From positions 341,814-405,813 of the forward strand of contig CANTFL010001327.1 of NCBI GenBank assembly GCA_947650285.1: a stretch of DNA of 64,000 bases, written 5' to 3'. The notes under the pieces were generated by a model. The model ran no database searches, was not told the origin of the DNA, and saw only the letters and a list, made by a program, of their open reading frames with translations. Below, in pieces: positions 48,029 to 60,899 of the stretch (position 1 is the first letter of the stretch; every line of letters starts with the position of its first letter). The stretch comes from Hyaloperonospora brassicae (lineage: Eukaryota > Oomycota > Peronosporomycetes > Peronosporales > Peronosporaceae). Made by a program: the position numbers and the translations under genes.

Positions 48029-48340
48029 GATGCCTTGGTGATTTGGGTTTTACCACCCGTGAAGGTTGAAGCGCCTACACACCGTCCTCTTTAAAAAAAT
48101 ATTCGATTCACGTTTTGTGGTAACATCAGTCTGGTATAAAAGGGTGTAAAGGGGTTACACGTCTACTAGTAGTCGACAATTTGTGTGGTGCACACAAGGG
48201 ATGGGATCCCCTTTTAAAGTAATATCAGAACACAGTATCAATTGTTGAAGACTGATGTATGTCAACCATTGATTACGAGATCTTTTGAGAGGTATATTCA
48301 GGACATTAGCGACCAGGTTAATTTCGTTATTCTAAGGTGT
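48029..48340 (+). repeat. Probable 3' LTR of element C
   Basis: A purine-rich GGGGTGGCGA precedes TGCCTTGGTG at 48029, the layout of a polypurine tract and LTR start. A TATAAAAG lies at 48135-48142, fitting an LTR promoter. With no second copy in the window the end is a guess. Confidence 0.4.
48135..48142 (+). promoter_or_regulatory. TATA box in putative LTR of element C
   Basis: TATAAAAG lies about 105 bp after the proposed LTR start, a common place for an LTR promoter. No transcript evidence. Confidence 0.4.
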
Positions 48341-49573
48341 TCTTTTAGGTTACAAAAAGAAATAAAATACAGTTCCCATTTCAGATCCGATAGACACGTG
48401 TCTTTTGAGGCATCTTAGATCTTTAAAGAGGTAGCAACGCCTTGATAAGGCAGCTACTCCTTGCACTCTGTGCGTTGATCCTCTGAATCGTTTAAGTCCC
48501 CCTGGAACAATGACCGTTAGCTCTCTGAGCTGTTGACTCTTTGAGTCGGGTTCTTTGAACCAAATCTTAGCTCTTTGAGCTGTTGACTCTTTAAGTCGGA
48601 TTCGTAGAATCAAAATAGCTCATTGAGCGTTTAAGTCTTCCTCTGACTTAAGTAGCTATGTAGCTCCGCTACAGCCTTAAAGAGCTGAAATGGATTTCGG
48701 TGCATTGCTTCTGCCTAGCACATACCCTCGCTTCGATCAGTCCATTTAAGAGCTAAGGAAAGGTAATCTTGCTCGTACGGATTCGCCACGTTGATCAAAA
48801 ATGAATCGGACGAGATACCCGCTAATACAACATCAAAAGAGAAACGGAAATGTGCATTGAGGTTAAATCATTTTAAGTGCTCTGTCTATGTTTCGTGAGC
48901 AGCAAAACAGGACGACTTTTAGCCTCTAAGTCGCATATTCGGGCTCCTGCTGGAGGTTTCACAGGGCAAATCTACCTGGACTTCTAAACATAAGGTCGAC
49001 GCAAAATGACAAATACGACTACTGAAGAATCCGAGCAAAGTAGCTTGAACCTGTATGCCGTCAAGTTACATTTTCTTGAGGCATGCAGATCATAGTTTAT
49101 CTAAAATAACGCTTAGCTGCACACCTGCCCCTTTGCTGCAATTCTCAGTTGTCTTTGTCAAGGTAATATTTGCTGAGCGTCTCTACTGATTCCACGTATT
49201 TAATTTATCACATAGTCTGGTAGCACCCCCTCTTCGAGATAGAACCATTAGTCTTCGATGAAATCACACGCCCAGTCACACAAACAGTATGCCACTTTTT
49301 GTGTTGCTCTCTTTTATGCATGCAGTCGAGCACAGTAACATTGTACAACCCCTATGACATAAAAGACAAGCAAATCATCAGGTCGAATCTAGACGAAAGA
49401 ACGCCACGTCGGCAGCCAAGTGTGCCGATATACCGACGCGGATCTTTTGGAGAATCAGCGTGGTGTTCAACTGACTTGAATTTGGACCGCACGTGCCCCT
49501 TGTTAAAGTTTAAACAATAGTCTACTAGAGAACATGAGGACGTCGTGTTGACTTTTCGGCGACATAAACCTAC
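48341..49573. other. Non-coding stretch with 50-bp tandem repeat
   Basis: No gene is recognised. It contains the tandem repeat at 48519-48660; the rest is AT-rich DNA with only short frames. Confidence 0.45.
48519..48660. repeat. 50-bp tandem repeat, nearly 3 copies
   Basis: Units start AGCTCTCTGAGC (48519), AGCTCTTTGAGC (48569) and AGCTCATTGAGC (48617). Each contains CTGTTGACTCTTTGAGTCGG or a variant; the third is shortened. Confidence 0.85.
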
Positions 49574-50046
49574 GGTAATGGGGTGAGACTGTTACATAAA
49601 AGTTGGTACGAAAGTATCAATTTTGAATATTATAATAATTGCTGATATTGAATCAACATCACTCGAGAAAAGCGATGTTGTCGGAATATTATCTCTAAGG
49701 GTAATATTCGTGGAAGGGTCCACCTCTTTTGTTGATGTACTGTGTACATCAACCAATTTAACCCCCAATCGCTGCTGGACGCGCGCAAAGGGTGGTGGAC
49801 AGAAGACCCACATAGGACACAGTAGTTCAATATAGTTAGATTAAGACGAAAGATGATTTAGTAGGAAACATGCCTATATTAAATTAAGAGTTCTACTTTT
49901 CCCTCACGACAGAGCTGTCGGGTTCTGTATTGTCTTGGTCACGCTTCTTTACGCCAATTGTGCGTGACGTCGGGCGTACGCATCCTTGTATTGATATCAT
50001 GTCAAGGCCTTGCTCAGTTGTTTGAGCAAGAGCATGCCCCGTTCCA
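49574..50046 (+). repeat. 5' LTR of element stub D
   Basis: A plus-oriented LTR of the A/B family (core CCCAATCGCTGCTGGACGCGCGCAAAGG near 49763) ending GCCCCGTTCCA, followed by a PBS-like GTGTAGCAATTTATAG and a gag start. The first bases are mutated, so the left end is approximate. Confidence 0.82.
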
Positions 50047-50099
50047 CCGTGTAGCAATTTATAGTCCTTCCAGAGACCAAGAATCTTATCTATCATGAA

Positions 50100-50800
50100 C
50101 ATGATAGATAAAAAGAAGAGCTAGTACGTCACACGTGAAGGCTTCGCCCAATTTTAGTGACCTCGAGCGGGTCGCGGTAGGGCGAATGAGCTCCTCCGTG
50201 AGCGACATTGGCGTTACCGCTATATTGGAATCTCTTGACAGAGACCAACAACATGTCACCATCGCCAGGGTCATTTATCATGAACTTGGCGCCAACCGAG
50301 AGAAATTAGCCTTCCTGTACCATCAATACTCTAAACAGGCGGAGCAGTTGAGAGAATTCGGTGCTTAACAGACAGAGCTGTTGAGACAGCGGCAAATGAA
50401 TGCTGCTGTGGGCGGGACGACGCACACGCGTCACCTCAAAATTTACAAGTTGACACTTCCAAGTACAGAGGAGTCGAGGAAGACTCCCTGTTGTTATGGA
50501 TCGTAGAATTAGACAGAACCATAAAGGCACGTTGCATCGACAATGAGCAAATAAAACTCACATTTGCTCAAGTTCACTTGGCAGGAAGTGCCAAGAATTG
50601 GGCCTTAAGGCTGGAGATGAGCGACCATCCGCTTATAAGTCGCTAGACGCTTTTAACACCCGGCTCAAACGAACGTTTGAGCCGCCAAGGGCTGAGTTCA
50701 GGGCTCAATCAGAGCTCCTGGGACTCAAACAAGGTACGCGTGATGTGCACGCATACGCTCTCGGGTTGTCGCTGTATGCCAACCTTTCAGGATTGTGATG
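50100..50800 (+). pseudogene. Gag fragment of element stub D
   Basis: This gag aligns with the window-start gag: FSDLERVAVGRMSS, then LESLDRDQQH, then in another frame FEPPRAEFRAQSELLGLKQG and RDVHAYA. It breaks off near 50780 before the zinc knuckle. Frames are 50135-50368 and 50598-50798. Confidence 0.85.
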
Positions 50801-51264
50801 CTACACGAGTCTCCCTCGCGTATCATTTCTTGTACTCATGCTTGTTTTATCTACACCTGTCCGAGCACCATCACCTATCTGTTTCGACTTGGCAAGTGTT
50901 CCTATTTACGTCAGACATCATATACGTGCAGTTACGGGTTTCAAGTTTCATACGTCAGCTCATCTCTTCAAACGCTTTCAGTCAAATGGCCATTTACTTT
51001 TGCACTTGTCAGTTGGTACATGGCTAGATATGTTGTTGCTGTGATGCCACGATCCCGACTGTGGTGCATAATAAGAGCCAACTCGATCGGGTAAATTACT
51101 TGGACTAGCGATTGGATAGATATACCGATCCACCATATTTAAGTAAATGCTCGCGTTCCAAGATCTACTATGTTCGTTTTAGTAACGTTGCCGATAAAAT
51201 GCGTCAGTCGCGTATTACATGACAGCTACATCGGTTCGCCGTCATCATTCCTTCTGAAAAGAGG
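50801..51264. other. Unrecognised DNA between stubs D and F
   Basis: Several overlapping short frames of low complexity. Nothing I can name. Confidence 0.4.
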
Positions 51265-51728
51265 TGAGTCCTTTTTTAAGTCATTAATATAGAAAATATA
51301 TAAATGTGGATATTATCGAAGTAAATTATTCATTTGCAGTACTTGGTTCAGGCAAAATTGATGAAATATTCCCATGAAGGGTACTTTGTTTTCTGCAGCT
51401 CCACTTATCGATTTATATAAGCCGAGTTGATAATCATAAAATTAACATGTAATCGCTGCTCGACGAGCGCAATTGGTGGTGTGCGAGAAATCTAACTATT
51501 AAAATTTCGTATACAAAATTAATTATAAGATTTAGAGAGTTACTCAACAAGCAAGATGGTATGATATATTCAGTATTACTAAAATTTACGCTGAGATTTC
51601 TTTGCGCTACTCTCTACCTCGCTCTCCCATACAGATCAAATGTTTGTGACGTCTGTAAAAGGACCTAACTTTGTATTATAAAACATGCAAGAAATTACAA
51701 GTGATAGGTAATAAGGTGGCCTGTTATA
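51265..51728 (+). repeat. Decayed LTR of element stub F
   Basis: The family core is recognisable (AATCGCTGCTCGACGAGCGC near 51451) and the end CCTGTTATA is followed by TGGTAGTACTCAGTGG, a PBS like that of B. The left end is approximate. Confidence 0.65.
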
Positions 51729-51789
51729 TGTGGTAGTACTCAGTGGTCCGTTCAACGATTACGATGAACGCATCCATCATGAAGACAAA

Positions 51790-52110
51790 ATAAACAGAGG
51801 AAGGATATTACACCTGGCATGAAGGCTTTAACCATATTAGTAATATCGAATGGACTGCGCTTGAGAGTATATTTTTCCTGTCAGCGGAACCGCTGTCAGC
51901 TCCATGTTGGAGGATCTAGACAGCGATCAACAAAATGCCGCATTAGCCACATTCATTAACTGTCGATAAAAGGGAGTAGGTAGCTTTGCTTTACTAGCAA
52001 AAAGCTCAACAGGCCTAGCATTTAGATAACTCGGCGTTTATCGACAAAGCTGTTAAGACAGCAGCAAATCACTGCTACTTGACTAGTACCCTTCAGTACA
52101 GGAACAAATA
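51790..52110 (+). pseudogene. Decayed gag fragment of element stub F
   Basis: The DNA aligns with the first 300 bases of the window (for example GCATGAAGGCTTTAACCATA and GACAGCGATCAACAAAATGC), so it is the 5' part of the same gag family, with many changes and no open frame of useful length. Confidence 0.7.
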
Positions 52111-52879
52111 TTTCCTACCAATATTTAAACGCGATGGGTATTAGGCTTGCATCAAACATTTGTTCATTAAAGGTGGGTGCATCCAATAATTATAATATAC
52201 ATGCGGTTTTAAAAATATTGCATCTTCCATTGCATTAGGCCAGAAAGACTTCTGCACATATCGTTTTCTGCAGTATAATCGTTGTCATATGACCCAAGGG
52301 TTATTTTAACGCTCTACTTGCTTGACATGAAAGATCTTGGAACCGAATCTAATATGCTACATGCCACGAGACATATACCCTTATTTAAGTTCATTGTAGA
52401 CAAATATCCACCCTTATCAATCAGAAAATCGTCCAAATAAAAGATTGTTGCGCCCACCATTCGATACTAAAGACGTGCAACGATCATTTCTTTCAGCCAT
52501 AACCGCCTTACTCTGTGCCCATCTGATACAAGACTTCATCAAAGAATTTACAGTCGCTGTTCAGTACCCGTCTACATGTGAGTCGTCATCTGCGTTTATT
52601 ATTCCATGATGATAAGTGCTGCGGTGTATAGAGTTCCTGGAAATATGGCATGTTATATTGAATATACAAAAGCATCTAAATTTGGCCTCGCAGGTTTTTG
52701 ATATCTTTTCTTGCCACCCAGCCATTTTCTTTATTAATATCAGCCATGTTATAAAAATATTGATCACAAGTATAACCGAGTCTATCGTGCCACTGTAATA
52801 TATCACCTCGTTATGAGCAGGCTAGTAGCTTTCCTACCTGTCTAATCGACAATTTTTTGCTGCCCGTCACCCACCCGAT
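52111..52879. other. AT-rich DNA, nothing recognised
   Basis: Short chance frames only. The base composition is more AT-rich than the left half of the window, in line with old, decayed repeats. Confidence 0.4.
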
Positions 52880-53440
52880 TATGTCGACGTTGTCCGGAGG
52901 AGTTGTGATCGCTATTTTATTGTTTTTTCTTATTCCCAACACGCACTCGGACGACCGTCTAATGGAGGGGGTACTCCGATTCCGTGTTATATTCTTTGCT
53001 CACTTTGTGTACCTGTCGGTGAGGCGGATTGCACACTTCCAGGGGGACTCGAGTCGATGCTAAGCTCAATTGTGGTTGGGGGTTGGTGCTGTCTCGTGGA
53101 AACCTTCACACGATAGCAAATGTACTTGAAAGGTGCTCGATATTCGCTACCTTGATCTCTACGAGATCGTCTTGTCTAACGTAGCTACTTGATTTAAGAG
53201 CCTTTTGACCCCATGAGTCGTCTCGCGATCTTGCACCCTTTTCTGTACGTGCTAGGAGCGCCCGATAGCAGTTGGGTTTATGTTGACGTTCATTGATCCC
53301 TGGCCAAACAATCCAGGGATATAACTTGATTAAAGTATGCAACTTTCTTGACGTCGGGTGGCCAATGATTCAACCCGAAATGGAAAGCGACAAAGTCCTT
53401 CAAAGCACAATTAACTATGTTTAATTTTAACCTTTCAAAA
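52880..53440. repeat. Dispersed repeat R1, copy b
   Basis: Partner of 41130-41760 in the same direction. The conserved hairpin arms are at 53296-53303 and 53313-53320. The minus-strand frame at 53342-53106 corresponds to the one in copy a. Beyond it, 53441-54286 has a GATC-rich patch (53590-53690) and no gene. Confidence 0.7.
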
Positions 53441-54286
53441 TCAAAAAAGTAACATATCGATAGGCCTATCCGTCACACGACTTTCGAAGCCACGCGTCAC
53501 CTTCCCAAGAGGTCGGCCCCTTGTACCGATGTGGTTTACACCATGTGTATTTTCTATGAAACTTTAGCGTGACGTATAGCCTACTTGTGTACAACAGATT
53601 GAGACTGAGGGATCATATCAATACCAAGGGATCGTGTACACAACAGATCGAGATCGAGAGATAGGATCGAGACCGATAATTCGAATCAATATCGATAGCC
53701 ACCCATTCCAGCCCGAATTCTTATATTCAAAATCTTTCTCGTAGTTAACAGACGCCTTCGATCTGCTGGCTCTCACGCCCAACGCAACAATTACTTCCCG
53801 CGATCACTTAACCACAATCGTCCCCTGCACTGTTAGTAGACAAGTGGTGTCGCCTTAGCTTTGCATCCTCTGCACCTTGACAGCTATTGAATCATATTTT
53901 TTAATTATACGTAGTTTGATTTGTACATGCTGGTTTGTGCCACATCGGATTCCACCCATCGTGCTAATCTTAGATCAATGGTTTTGGGTCTCAATTATTT
54001 ACAAATACATTAGTGGTTGATTATTCGGATACCTCCAGCTCTGTCTGTTCAGACACCCCCACTCTTGTGTTGGTAGAGTGCAATGACTAAATAGCAACCG
54101 TCATGGTCTCATCGATTGACACGTTCAAGGCAAGTTCAAGTTTATATCCCACCTCGAGTTAGTCTCCGATCCATGCTATGATCGCTCCTAATACCAACAA
54201 CGACGTCCTGCGGTCGCGTTCACGATATCATTTCCGCTTCCTAGCGTCCGCGTCGGGTCATCGTCGGTAATTAACTTTGATGAGGG

Positions 54287-54295
54287 TATAAAATA
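54287..54295 (+). promoter_or_regulatory. TATA-like box before antisense ORF of E
   Basis: TATAAAATA lies about 55 bp upstream of the first ATG (54348) of the plus-strand coding region. AT-rich surroundings make chance likely. Confidence 0.3.
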
Positions 54296-54347
54296 ATTGA
54301 TTCTCTCTTCTTTTGACTACATCTTCAACAAACGATTATGCGCCGTT

Positions 54348-56330
54348 ATGGGGACATGTAGGTCGAGCAAGCTTGACAGATCGCCCGAAATCATTAAATG
54401 TGATAATGACTTACATTTGCTTTGCGCCTCCGAGTCTCCGTTCGTGATTTTTTCTTCAGTCAAGGATGCTAAGCAGCGCAGGAGACTCAGAAATGAGTCG
54501 CAACGGGCTAAAACGTTTCGCGAGGGGCTGGCCAAATTTTCAAGCCGAGATTTAAAAGCAACCGCCTAGATCGAGGACCTGAAACGAAAATTGTCGAAAA
54601 ATCAGTCCGAAAAAACATTTTTTATAAGGGAAATGACTACGTGATTGCAGGGACCCTCAAGCAGATAGACGAGGCCGGAGACTGCTTGTTGGCCTAGCGT
54701 GATGCGCTTTTAAATCGACTTAACCGAGTGTATGACGCATCATCGCAATACATGAAATTGATCTATAAATCTCAAGACAAGCTCCGTTGCAGTGTCAGGC
54801 GCGTTTAGGAACTCCAAGTCGAGTTGCGTCGGGAGAAGGCAAACGTTGCTGATCAATATTCAGAACGTGCGCGGTAAAGATGCGTGTTGCTGGATCTCGA
54901 CTACGTGCTCAATCAACTGCTCTTCGAGTTGTCAAACCTGACCGCTGAACATAACCGCGCTGTACACGAGCATCGAACGTTGCAAGATCGTATGACGTCG
55001 TTAGTGAATGGTGATATCTTGCGAATCACGACCCCAGTGGCGCCAATTTTATCCTATCTTCAGGGTTCACACAACCATTTCGATCCCGCGTGGTCAAGCC
55101 TTAAACGTCTTCGTAAAGTAGTACATTTACAGGCTCAGCCCGTCTTTAATAAAGTCACTCGATCTTCGACCTCTACTCCCCCATCTATTATATTCGGTAC
55201 ATCGGAGCGATCGTGTGATTCCGAGACCCGCTCCAATCTCGCGATTGCTCATTTTTCTCGAAAGCCTGGCAAGTTCTGACAACGTCGTTTTTCCCCGCCT
55301 GCGGCTGAGGATGAGGAAAACACTGAGGTTGAAGACGCGACTCGTGTGGCGCATCTGGCTCGCGATATTTTTCTCGTCTTAAGCCATACGGCGTCCGATC
55401 TCAAAATATAGCCGGACCAGTTATCGCCTCGATCGTCTTAGATTCTTCTGGTAAGCCAGAGGCGGCTGCGGCGATAAATTTACCTGGCGGGGGTTCGATT
55501 GATTCCGAACCAGCGATCAGCATCACTGACAGCCCACGTGCATCCGTTAAACAGTTGTTGACGCAGTCCGACTATGGACATCCACATTGCTTTAAGAGCG
55601 ATTGGTCCGAGTAAATACCGGGATACCGTGATCGCGATTGAATCTCTTGCTTTCTGTATGTCATAGTCGGCACGAAGGATCATCCGGGTAAGCGTTGTCG
55701 AGTTGAATTTTATTTCATTCTTTTAACACTCGGTCAAGTCGAAACGGCGTCCGTTTCCGACGACGAAGGCAAGTAACATTTCACACGTCCCAGCTCAATA
55801 GGATCCTGGACTGGTGCCGATGCTCCTATCGACACGCTGTATGCCTCGACACCTTGATGGAGTGCCTTTCCGCAGATCGCTTCGATCTATTTCCGTCGTG
55901 TAGATCAGTTTGACCTTCTGGCTTCCTTTACCAATCACATGACGATCGGAGTCGTCAATACCTATGGTAAACGATCGATAGAATCTTTTTGTCCCGAGAG
56001 CAGCGACTTGATCTATTTAATCTTGCTAAATTCCGCCAGCAGAGGAAACAGAGACAATTACACCCTTAAGCACGGTGAATGTCGATCCTTCGAGTAATTC
56101 TCAAAGGTATAATTGCGGGCTACTGCGATCTGGATATTCTGCTTGATCTCTTGTTCTTGCATTTTCCCGCCTTGAAAGACGTGCTATCGTGGCATCCAAT
56201 TTTCAACAGTCAAACTTGAGCCGTCCCGATGTGTCGACTACTGTGTCCCAGCTGGAGGCAGATGAGCCATGAAGATCCCATATCGTTATTTGCCTTTGAT
56301 CCACCCCAAATGTTTGATGGTAGGGTAGCC
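54348..56330 (+). pseudogene. Antisense coding region of element E
   Basis: Plus-strand coding-like sequence lies beyond the 3' end of minus-strand pol. Pieces are KDAKQRRRLRNESQRAKTF (54463-54520), LDYVLNQLLFELSNLTAEHN (about 54894-54960, then HEHRTLQDRM), EDATRVAHLARDIFLVLSHT (about 55330-55390), PEAAAAINLPGGGSIDSEP (about 55455-55515), and LDLLFLHFPALKDVL (about 56135-56185). Heptad-like patterns suggest coiled coils in the first part. Stops and shifts are many. The place, convergent with pol, parallels A, B and C. No family recognised. Confidence 0.5.
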
Positions 56331-56579
56331 CGGTAATTTCTTTCCTGTGTAATGGATATGTCGATTAATTTAGTTTCCATATGTATAAATAATATCACCT
56401 CGTTACATTATCTAGTGCCCTTGCTAAGGATATTGTTGTTTCTACCTCATCGGCTTTTCAGCCGCGATCGGGTATACGCGATAGACGGTCGTCCCTCATA
56501 TCACATTCAGCGCATCGACATTCTTATACCTTCCTTGTACGTCGAACGCTCCATTCCATCAGCTGTTGATCTCTGCTTC

Positions 56580-59500
56580 TTCAGAATGCATCACTTAGAA
56601 ACGATTTCGATCTCTAGATCTTTATCAAAATGTAGTAGCACCGCTTTGCAGTTTAGATCGGCTTTGTCAATTTTGGTAGGATCGTCGTGGTCCTTCCACC
56701 GCACCAATTACTGTTTTTGTATCCGACCATAAGGAGTCTAAAGTCTTGATCGCACATCAAAAATCTCTTTCACTTCTTATACATCAGCATCCAACTCGAT
56801 CTTCCAACCATCCTCCGGCAAGAAAGATTCATCCAGATCGACGCGATTCCCGTTTTTGACTATTAGTCCACCATTCGACCGATCTAGGAATGTCACACCT
56901 TGTTTTTACTTGGAGACGTGCACGACCTTAATAATCAAAATAGCTTTTCTCCAATCCCTGATCGAACCGCTTGGACTCCGCAGAGTTACACCTTTCAAAA
57001 TGGTCCGTGTCACATGTATGCAAGCTTGCGGACGTATCCATCCTTGACTTTATCCAAAACGAGCCACATTAACGTCCCACACTTTATATTGTGCGGATCT
57101 TTATCTGCATTTTGTTGATCTGCTGGACCTCGAATTGTAATCTTGAGCCGATCATTCACCATCAATCTAGTTTCGTTTTTACTGACGCTGCATGTTCTAT
57201 CAACGTCAATGTGGTCCTGATCCAGTGTCTTTGTGATTCCCAGTGGTTGAGTTGCCTCCAAAGTTGACCCCAATCCCAGCCGTGGATCAGGAGGAGCGAA
57301 GTACCTCCGCAAATACGATCTTGTGTTGTATTGATTTCAAACTTCAATCGTTTGCGAGTTCATTTCGATACTTTTGATAAACATTTGCGACATACATCTT
57401 AATGAATCGAGTCAGCGTGTGTGATATGAGTTCTGCTGGGACATTCGCTTGAAGGCAATAAGCCATATATGCAAGATGTATCTGTCCTGAGATCTTGTTA
57501 AATGCCTGGATAAAATTGAAAATGAATAAAAATCCCGACCATGTCGTATCAATTTACATGCTTTAAACCTCCGAAACACGCAATCCTCGTATTCCTCTGC
57601 AATCGTCTACATTTTTCTCGATGCACTAACTCTATCCACCACATAATTCTATAATGGGTCCACCGATAAACAGTAACTTTGTCTTCGTTTCGAACAACTT
57701 GGGAAGAGAGAGTATGTGATTCATTGAACCATCTGATATGGGTATGTGGTTTACACGTTGGTCGGTTATTTCCCACGGATGGACGGTTAGCCTTTATCAA
57801 TAGAACAATCCCCACACTCAGCCACATACTGCTATACCCCCCCGACATAATCCGCTCTAATGGAAATAAAATCGGATCCGCTAATACATTCTACCGATCC
57901 CTTCGTGACCGCGTTCCAAACTTGAGTGGTTTTAATGCAAAACGGCTCGCTGCAACAACTCAGGCACCACGAGGCGGATCATCTCCTACGATCTTCTGAT
58001 ACCCAGAAGATCAAAGACAGATAAAAGCAGCGAATTCACGTTTGACTTATAATCTGGAAGAATCCGAGAACACATTTTTGCATCTTCACCCATCTGGATC
58101 ACATTATTAGTAAGACTCTTCTTTACGTAAGCGATCAAACTTTCCCTCTCTTGGGCCTGCTTAATCCGCTCGATCCGAATATTTTGCACCACCTTCTCGT
58201 GTATCACCTCGGACCGCCTGCGTCTTTGCAACGCGGATCGAGTGATCACAGCCATATTTACCAACCAATCTTGTATTTCTGGTACTATCAATTTATTGAA
58301 TCGTTTTTATAATATTTAGTCTTGTATATCTGAGTCAGAGGTGACGATAGTATACGTCTCCTGTTGAAAAGCTTAATTTGCCTATCAATCTGCACTATGG
58401 TTTCATTCCCGCCTAATATGTACAAAGTCTTGATTTGGCCATGACTGGAGCATTTGCTTTGCATTTTGTCGAAATAACTGTAGCCTTGGCACCTTGGCAC
58501 CTTGCACTCAACCTAACTCCGCTTCAGGCTAATCATTAAGTTGGAATTGCCGCATATGATGATCCTTCCCCTGGTTTTTTAATACAATAAATCGAATCCA
58601 AGACACTAAGAAATGAATCGTGACATCCAGCTGCTTTCACTGTTTAATCCATCGCAAATTTGGATGCAGCTTCCACAACAGTCCATAACTCAAGCTTTCA
58701 CAAGTTCGCGCTGTACGCCCCGCACTTCCTTTAATTCCACCTGATCCGTCGAAACTGATCTATGAAAGTTCCTTACCTTCTTTCAATGTATGCGGTGGCA
58801 TTGATATAGGAAGTCTCATATTTCATCTTAGAGCGATAGCGATTAGCATCTCGTCCACCTAGCATCGAAAATTTATACCGGCTGCAAGATTACCGAATAT
58901 CCATATTCTCTTCTCTAACATCTACTGACTTCCAAAGTCAAACCCGACAACAAAGCGGGCCATCTCTCCGGCCTTCCATTCGGACCTAAAGATTGTACAA
59001 ACCAATCATGGTCCAAATTTCGAGTAAAGACTTCGATCTATCGAAGTATCAACATATTGCAGAACACATAATTAAATTACAGCAAAGCTAACACTACTTT
59101 TTCCACCATGCCATTCTTAATCTCATTAGGCTTAAGCGTGCGTCTCACATTTTTCATCTCCAGTATGCACCATCGTATTCCTGCAAAGGTGACGCCGACC
59201 CCGCCCACCTGCTTGAAAGCACTACACTTACCGCGATTTGATCTGAAAAAAAGTGTTTGAGGATCAAAGTGATAGCGAACTTGGTGTTCAATATGGTCAC
59301 TGCAGTCGCTGCCTTCTTCCAACGTGCTCCTTCTTTTAGATCGCGCTCTTTACGTTCCTCCATAGTTTATCCTGGTCCTCGTTGATCGGCTTTGTGCTTG
59401 TTGCATCACTGTAGTCTATTTGGCTGATCTTGAAGAATTTTGTCATTTTAAAATCGTATAGCACTGATTTGTTCATCGCAAAATTCTCGATGAATTTGCT

Positions 59501-60519
59501 ACAAACTTTAAACTGCCCAAAAATGACTGCATCGAAGCAACGACGCAGAAAAATAAAGATTTAAATTATTACGAGATCTTTAGGGTGAGCTTTTAACCCA
59601 GCTTCTAATAATTGGTGATTAAACTAATCTACTTTAGACCGGTCCCATGAAACGTTTGGCCAGGCTGATTGATAAATTCCATTTATCGCACACCGATATC
59701 AATCATTACACCTTGTCATTAAACTAGGCTATAGTTATCGAACGGATCAGTATGTCTTCAATGAAGGATTAATTGCCTAGCACTGACGGCGATCGATCTG
59801 TCGCTGGTTCTCCTTCCGTGAACACGTCTATCAACTGGGGCTAACCCGTTGCGGTTAGTTTCATATTCTCGCTGGTCTTTAGTATACGTACAAAGCGTTG
59901 TAAATCAATTGCTGGTAAATCTGTGGAGTGTTTTTTAATCCGAACGGCACCCTTTATCACTCAAAAAGACCGAAAGAAGTAATGAACGCATATATTAACC
60001 TAGTCCGTTTGGTCATTTACACCACTCATATTCCAATATTCATATCCAAGCAAGAGTACCACAGTTCCTCATCTATATCTTGCAGCCGATCGCTGATAAG
60101 GGGCATGAGTAAAACCATCAGCCAAGTAAGATAATTCACCTGCCTAACATCAATATATAACCCGATGTCCTCGCCGTTTTTCTTTTTTATCGTGAATATT
60201 GGTGATGTCCATGGCAATATCGAAGATCGAAAATCCTTACCGTCAAAAACGCACTTTTGAGGTTTGCCAATTTATCTTGGAAGTTGGGTGCAACCGTCCG
60301 TACACGCTGTGCAATCAAATTCTCGCCACCGACATCGATCTCGCATACCACACAGCGCGACATGGAGTAAAGAATTACCTTATTCAATCCAAAATGCTTG
60401 CTCTTCCGTATCAACTGTTGCAACCTCTCTTGATCTTCGGTTATTATAACACTAGCATCTCCAATTTGGACATCATCAATGGTCATCTCTGTCGTCGAAG
60501 TTGCAACCTCTGGTGGCAC
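56580..60519 (-). pseudogene. Element E RT-RNase H-integrase-chromodomain
   Basis: RT: EIDVGGENLIAQRVRTVAPN at 60519-60187, then SPIFTIKKKNGEDI and DVRQVNYLTWLM at 60217-60026. RNase H: VRRTLKPNEIKNGMVEKVVL at 59322-59077. An integrase N-terminal stretch is at 58291-57986 (VVQNIRIERIKQAQERES). Integrase core and C-terminus: EINTTQDRICGG and LIHGWD at 57347-57160, and LVLDKVKDGYVRKLAYM near 57010. A chromodomain-like YLVRWKDHDDPT lies near 56650. Every domain is in several frames. Confidence 0.75.
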
Positions 60520-60899
60520 ACCAGAAATTGCTCGACATCTTCAACATATAAGTCGTATCATCTATGATAATAAATTGGTGAAGATTGTGGATCTTCTTCC
60601 TTCGCGTCAACGCCGTCTGTAACTATACCGGATCCTTAAGCTGGTCGATCTTGGCGGATGTGGCCGTTCCCGATCTTGTATCTCACTATCTTCCGCTACG
60701 AACTCGTCTGATTGATGAATGGTCGGTCTTTGTAATGAATAAGCGGTTCTACTTTCAACCCCCTCGCCTAATCATCATCGGGTCTTACACACATATGTGA
60801 TCGCACATGTCTATTTCGTCGATCTCCACTCTCTGTCGTCGTCGCAGCTCGACGTAGATCGCGCCTCGAAATCTACTGGGTCTTCGACGTCCTCTGCCT

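Larger units (their letters stand above)
42440..48200 (+). mobile_element. Ty3/gypsy element C, degenerate
   Basis: A gypsy element in plus orientation, related to but distinct from A/B. Possible gag end near 42490-42640, protease 42640-43107, linker to 44040, RT to integrase 44040-46792, antisense coding region 48012-46701, and a probable 3' LTR start near 48029. No 5' LTR or complete gag is found, so the 5' part is missing. DNA at 42126-42439 shows nothing recognisable. Confidence 0.75.
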
